A stretch of 64,000 bases of DNA from Cheiracanthium punctorium (lineage: Eukaryota > Arthropoda > Arachnida > Araneae > Cheiracanthiidae). Below the pieces are notes generated by a model. That model searched no databases and was not told where the DNA came from. It saw only the letters and a program-made list of their open reading frames with translations. Shown in pieces: positions 60,017 through 64,000 of this stretch. The position numbers and the translations under genes are program-made. The first letter of the stretch is position 1. Every line of letters starts with the position of its first letter. The stretch spans positions 434,001-498,000 of the forward strand of contig JAWZYV010012260.1 of the NCBI GenBank assembly GCA_038373885.1, in the 5' to 3' direction.

Positions 60017-61772
60017 TTAACCTTTTACATGCCAATTTTCTTATTTTAAAGCATCATGTTTAATATTTTTTTAACTAAACTGTTATATCTATCAGTTTGA
60101 AAAAAATACAGCTTATTACTGAAAGTCTGATTGATTTCTTGATATATTATTTATTTTTCAAACATAAAAATTTCAGCCCAGAAAAATTTCTAAAAATACT
60201 TTTTTTTACAATTTTCACAGTACACAAGAAAAAAATTCTATAACATTCCCAAAAATTTAAAAATTCCTCTATTGTATTATCAAAGGATAAATTCAAAGAG
60301 ATAATAAAAGAAATTCAAATAATAGCAAGATATCTTTTCTCAATCTTGCATAAAAGTGCAATGTTCCAAAAAAGGAACATTGGCATGTAACGATATACAA
60401 AATCAGGGGTATCACATGTATGCGTTGCTTATTCAGTGCTTATATCTGCTAAACATAAGTCTGTCAAAGGCATTAACGGTATGTTACTTATTTTTGAAGG
60501 GTGAAAGACTAGGGAGGGGGGGATAAGGGGAAGTTGTCTTATCTTTCACCCCTTTAACTGGTTAGTGAATGCTGCATTCCTCTGATTTGAGCTCAGATAG
60601 CTGATTATTTCTTCTGTTAGCAATGAACATATGTGCTTCAGAAAGATTTGTTTATTTATTTTAAGTCCTTTTTATGTAGCGAGAACATGTGGGAGGGAGT
60701 GACATCAAGTTACATGCTTGATTTCCTTTCTGCACTCTGCAATTTTTAGAAACCATTTCAGTTAAAATTTGTATAAATATATGTAGCAACAGTGTAGATG
60801 GTACAGTCTAAGAAATTTATACCTATAGACAATGTTGATTTAAAAAAAAATTCTTTATCAGACGATTGAAATAAGACAATCACAGATATTTGTCAATTGC
60901 CCCTTGATGAAAACTGGTGTATTACTGATAAAGAAGGACTAAATGAGAGTAGTTCTTAGCTGATTATACTTGGAGACATGTGGGCAATAGAATTTTAGAA
61001 GAGAAAATAATTTAAATTTGTTTTAGACAAAGCCTAAAATCAACATTATACCTGCACCCTGTGCCCATCAATAAAAGTCTGCAAAAAACCCATATGCACA
61101 TTACACAGTTACATGGTAAGGGCATTTTGTAGTATGAAAAAAAAATACTATAAAAATGTGTAAGGCTCCGTGTACACTTCCCACCATATCAAGCATCGAG
61201 AAATACTTTTATAAAATGATAAAAAGAATTTAGTGTTTCAGTACATTTTAAAATTTTTGTATTACACACTGGTTGAAATCCTAAGCACCCTCTAAAGAAT
61301 AAACTATTTTATTCTTTCTTGATAAAGTATTTTACTTTTTTAGAATTACATTTATTTATATTATCTGTATTATTAGTCAAGAGTATGCAAGAATAAAATT
61401 GTTTTTATACATTTTTGCATTGCATTCCTTATAAAATATTATACTAATTTTAAAATTACAATTTTTTTATTGAGTTTTGGTTAAATTTTAGTCTTTTAAC
61501 ACCAAATTATCACGTAAACCTTTATTACTGCATAAAATTTTATATTTATCATACAGCGTTGTGTTGCTTGCATGAAGCAAATAAAGAGGAAAGATAGCAT
61601 TACATGCCAATGTTCCAAAAATGGAACATGCAAGAAATCAGGGAAGGAATTTTTTTTTCAGCAATTTTTTTTTTTTTTTTTTTATAGTCATTATGGGTGT
61701 ATTCTAATGTAATTTTGATGAATTTATTATACCTTTCATTCCTGTATCATAGTGCGGCATTTAAAGGGTTAA
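60017..61772. mobile_element. piggyBac-type (TTAA) non-autonomous element (1.76 kb)
   Basis: TTAA at 60017-60020 and 61769-61772, with imperfect inverted ends CCTTTTACATGCC and CCCTTTAAATGCC. Inside, an inverted pair of ttggcatgtaa / ttacatgccaa with adjacent aatgttcc..ggaaca hairpins lies at 60358-60390 and 61601-61630. No ORF of note. Confidence 0.55.
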
Positions 61773-62598
61773 GTTTTCTGTTACTTCAAATACTTTTAAG
61801 TGGTTCTAATGTGTATTCACGAGTAAATCGACCAAAACTCCAGACTGTTATGCCCCATTTACATTCAGCCCTACCCACTTCTTCTTTCGCTGCAGCTTTT
61901 TTTCCAGGAAATACTTCTGTGTCAGCTCCAAAAGCAGTGAACGTTTACATTCAGCTGTACTCGCCTTCTCCTGTATGTAGTTTTCTACTGAACTTCCCTC
62001 CTCCTCCTCCCTTAAAAAACCCTTGAAGGGGGATCGTGCTGGGCAGAGAGGTCAGCAAGAAAGGTCACGACACGAGCAGGACAAGAGAGGTGTTCACACT
62101 CCTATTACTGCCATTTCTCCCGTTCACTGACATGAAAGTGGGCTGAGTATAAACGAGGGGTTAGATTGACAGCCACAAGGTGTAGATCCAAAAATGAAGC
62201 TAAAGAAATGAAGCTGATTTTGCGAAATTATACAGTATTGCATATTTCATATTGCAAACCATCCTAAGACAACAGGTTTCTAAGGAATTAAAATGAGAAA
62301 TCTTTTAAAGAAAAGAAAAACACTTAAAACCTCTCCTTTTGAAGAATTCAAACAGACTTTTTGCGAGTAGTTTAAATAAGCCTATGCAACCAAAATTCCA
62401 AGCACAGGCTCAATTTTCAAAGAAACAGAGCTTAAAAAATTTTTGAAACACAAAATTTCACAGTATCTAATGGCTGGATCAACCAACTGAAGAAGAGGCA
62501 CTATTTGTCTCACAAGTTTTCATTTGTGGGGAGGCAAATGGAGTAAATACGGCAGTTGTTGAGAAGAAGATGAAAACAATGTTGACTTTTGTTGTGTG
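61773..62598. other. Non-coding, no feature recognised
   Basis: Mixed composition. The plus-strand ORF 61697-62026 crosses the end of the TTAA element and has no domain. No TMTC4 exon could be found here. Confidence 0.4.
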
Positions 62599-63295
62599 TA
62601 CCGTAATTTATGGAAGAAATGCCGCACTCACGGAAATGAGCTTAGTTAGCTAGAAAATCATCAGAAACGCTGCACCCGGCATAAACGTCGCAGCCGCAAT
62701 AGTTGGTGGTGGGGGTGATCGTGGTCAGAAGAAGTCAATGCCAGATAAAATTCAATATTTTCTAAAATAATTTCTTAATTAACAAAAAAATTTTGGTCAG
62801 AAAAAATTACATCGTTGATGCTATTGCGAGCTTTACATGTCGGTGGGCGAAGGCCTGCATCAAAAAAGTGATAGCCTCGCCACACCAGATGAACATAAGC
62901 CACAAGCATCTGCCTAGACATAGCAGATGAAAGCGCAATCCATTTTCAGCTGCGAGAACAAGAGTATAACTGGCGTCAACTGTTGTTTTATTTTATTTAG
63001 CAGAAGTACAGCTGAGAAAAACGAAACATGAGAAGTTGACATGAGGGCTTTTGCAGCACCTGCGGAGAGGAGAGAAAAAAAAAACATTCAGATTTAGACA
63101 ATAAAATTCAAAGTACCGTAATTTATGGAAGAAATGCCGCACCCATGTAAATGAGCTTAGTTAGCTAGAAAATCATCAGAAACGCCACAGCCGCGATCGT
63201 TGGTGGGAGGGAGGAGGGGGGGGGGGATCGTGGTCAGAAGAAGTCAATGCCAGATAAAATTCAATTTCTAAAATAATTTCTTAATTAACAAAAAA
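62599..63295. repeat. Two direct copies of a pogo-like terminus block
   Basis: Blocks 62599-62790 and 63114-63295 both start TACCGTAATTTATGGAAG then aaatgccgcac. They continue with agcttagttagctag and end in ttcttaattaac. The start resembles pogo-type termini elsewhere in the window, but no inverted partner is seen. The 320 bp between them has no recognisable domain. Confidence 0.65.
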
Positions 63296-64000
63296 TAAAT
63301 AAATAAAAAATATGTTGCATTACTTATTAGACCTAATTTATTAGAAAAGCTATTAAGTTGATGGGATATATTTCGGGAGAAATTGGATAAACGGTAAAAA
63401 AAAACTTTCTTTTTTCTCCCCCTTCCCATAGAATGTTTTAAAGTATTTACCACTATTTTACGAAGCTTACGATTTTTATTTTCAAATAATCAGATATCAA
63501 TGTTAATATTCACAAAGGCGAATTTATAGAAATAAAAAAATAACTTCTAAAAACCTCCTTGAATCCACACAAAGTTCGGACAGACTGCCAGGTGCCATTA
63601 AAATGAAAACAGCAATCGATGTGTGAGAAGAGGCTCCAGTTAAAAGAAAACATTTTTCCCCTGCGGATGGCCAGCTGTTAATTACATAATGAGCTTGCTT
63701 CAGCAAATTGTTGTTTTAAACTGAATGTTGTGTAACAACTTTTGATGGTTCTATTTATGTATTATTTTTGATATTTATAACATTGGGATTTATTTTAAAA
63801 GCACTAAGCATTTCTTGAGCATCCCAATTAGTTCGCAGTGTTTATTCGATAAAGTGCTCCTGCACAGGGCACAAAGCCACACGGCGAAAAAATAAAAAAC
63901 TTTTAGATTAACTTTTTTTTTTGGGGGGGGGGGGGGGGGGTTAAACTTGCACCAGGCACAACATAGCAAAATAGACTAATTTTGGCTGAAATTCAGTATT
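63296..64000. other. Non-coding right edge
   Basis: No gene recognised. G18 tract at about 63923-63941. The TMTC4 exons upstream of 58791 must lie beyond this edge. Confidence 0.4.

Noticed and set aside
59839..64000. Further upstream TMTC4 exons
   Set aside because: I read the minus strand for the TPR segment preceding IHYNIAKN and for the membrane domain and found none with splice sites.

Overview
The window is a piece of an AT-rich animal genome. It shows long introns with GT-AG splice sites, a vertebrate-type multi-exon gene, and very dense transposable elements. The mix of Penelope-like, Copia, hAT, piggyBac, pogo/Tigger and mariner elements suggests an invertebrate, most likely an arthropod (a chelicerate is possible). 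No species can be named from sequence alone. There are no bacterial-type operons, rRNA genes or CRISPR arrays.

The only host gene recognised is the 3' half of TMTC4 on the minus strand. TMTC4 is an ER membrane protein with TPR repeats and cadherin-directed O-mannosyltransferase function. Six exons (58791 down to 7583) encode the last 253 residues as an uninterrupted run of TPRs. The membrane half lies beyond the right edge. Introns are 1.4, 2.0, 4.7, 6.9 and 35.5 kb, and much of them is nested mobile DNA.

Layout. 1-7582 is the 3' flank, with a Tigger-type MITE and a 2.0 kb hAT copy. The giant last intron (7717-43206) holds, in order: a mariner relic split by a CAGGGATGTTAA-ended element that itself contains a 6.0 kb Copia retrotransposon; a piggyBac copy split by a 7.2 kb hAT, which carries a Tigger copy, a pogo MITE and a broken hAT transposase hit by a Penelope tail; then a 4.7 kb segment present twice, with a young Penelope-like retroelement (one partial and one full copy, full ORF intact) exactly between the copies. 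The other introns contain hAT, piggyBac-type (TTAA) and Tigger MITEs, a hAT relic, a Penelope-like element interrupted by a pogo transposon, and, upstream of the first visible exon, a solo LTR.

The most interesting layer is RNA. All three Penelope lineages carry hammerhead-ribozyme motifs (six in total). Three are in the sense orientation of TMTC4, and one sits 113 nt upstream of a TMTC4 exon. In one lineage the ribozyme overlaps the last codons and stop codon of the retroelement ORF. The 4.7 kb duplication flanking the intact Penelope element behaves like an oversized target-site duplication.
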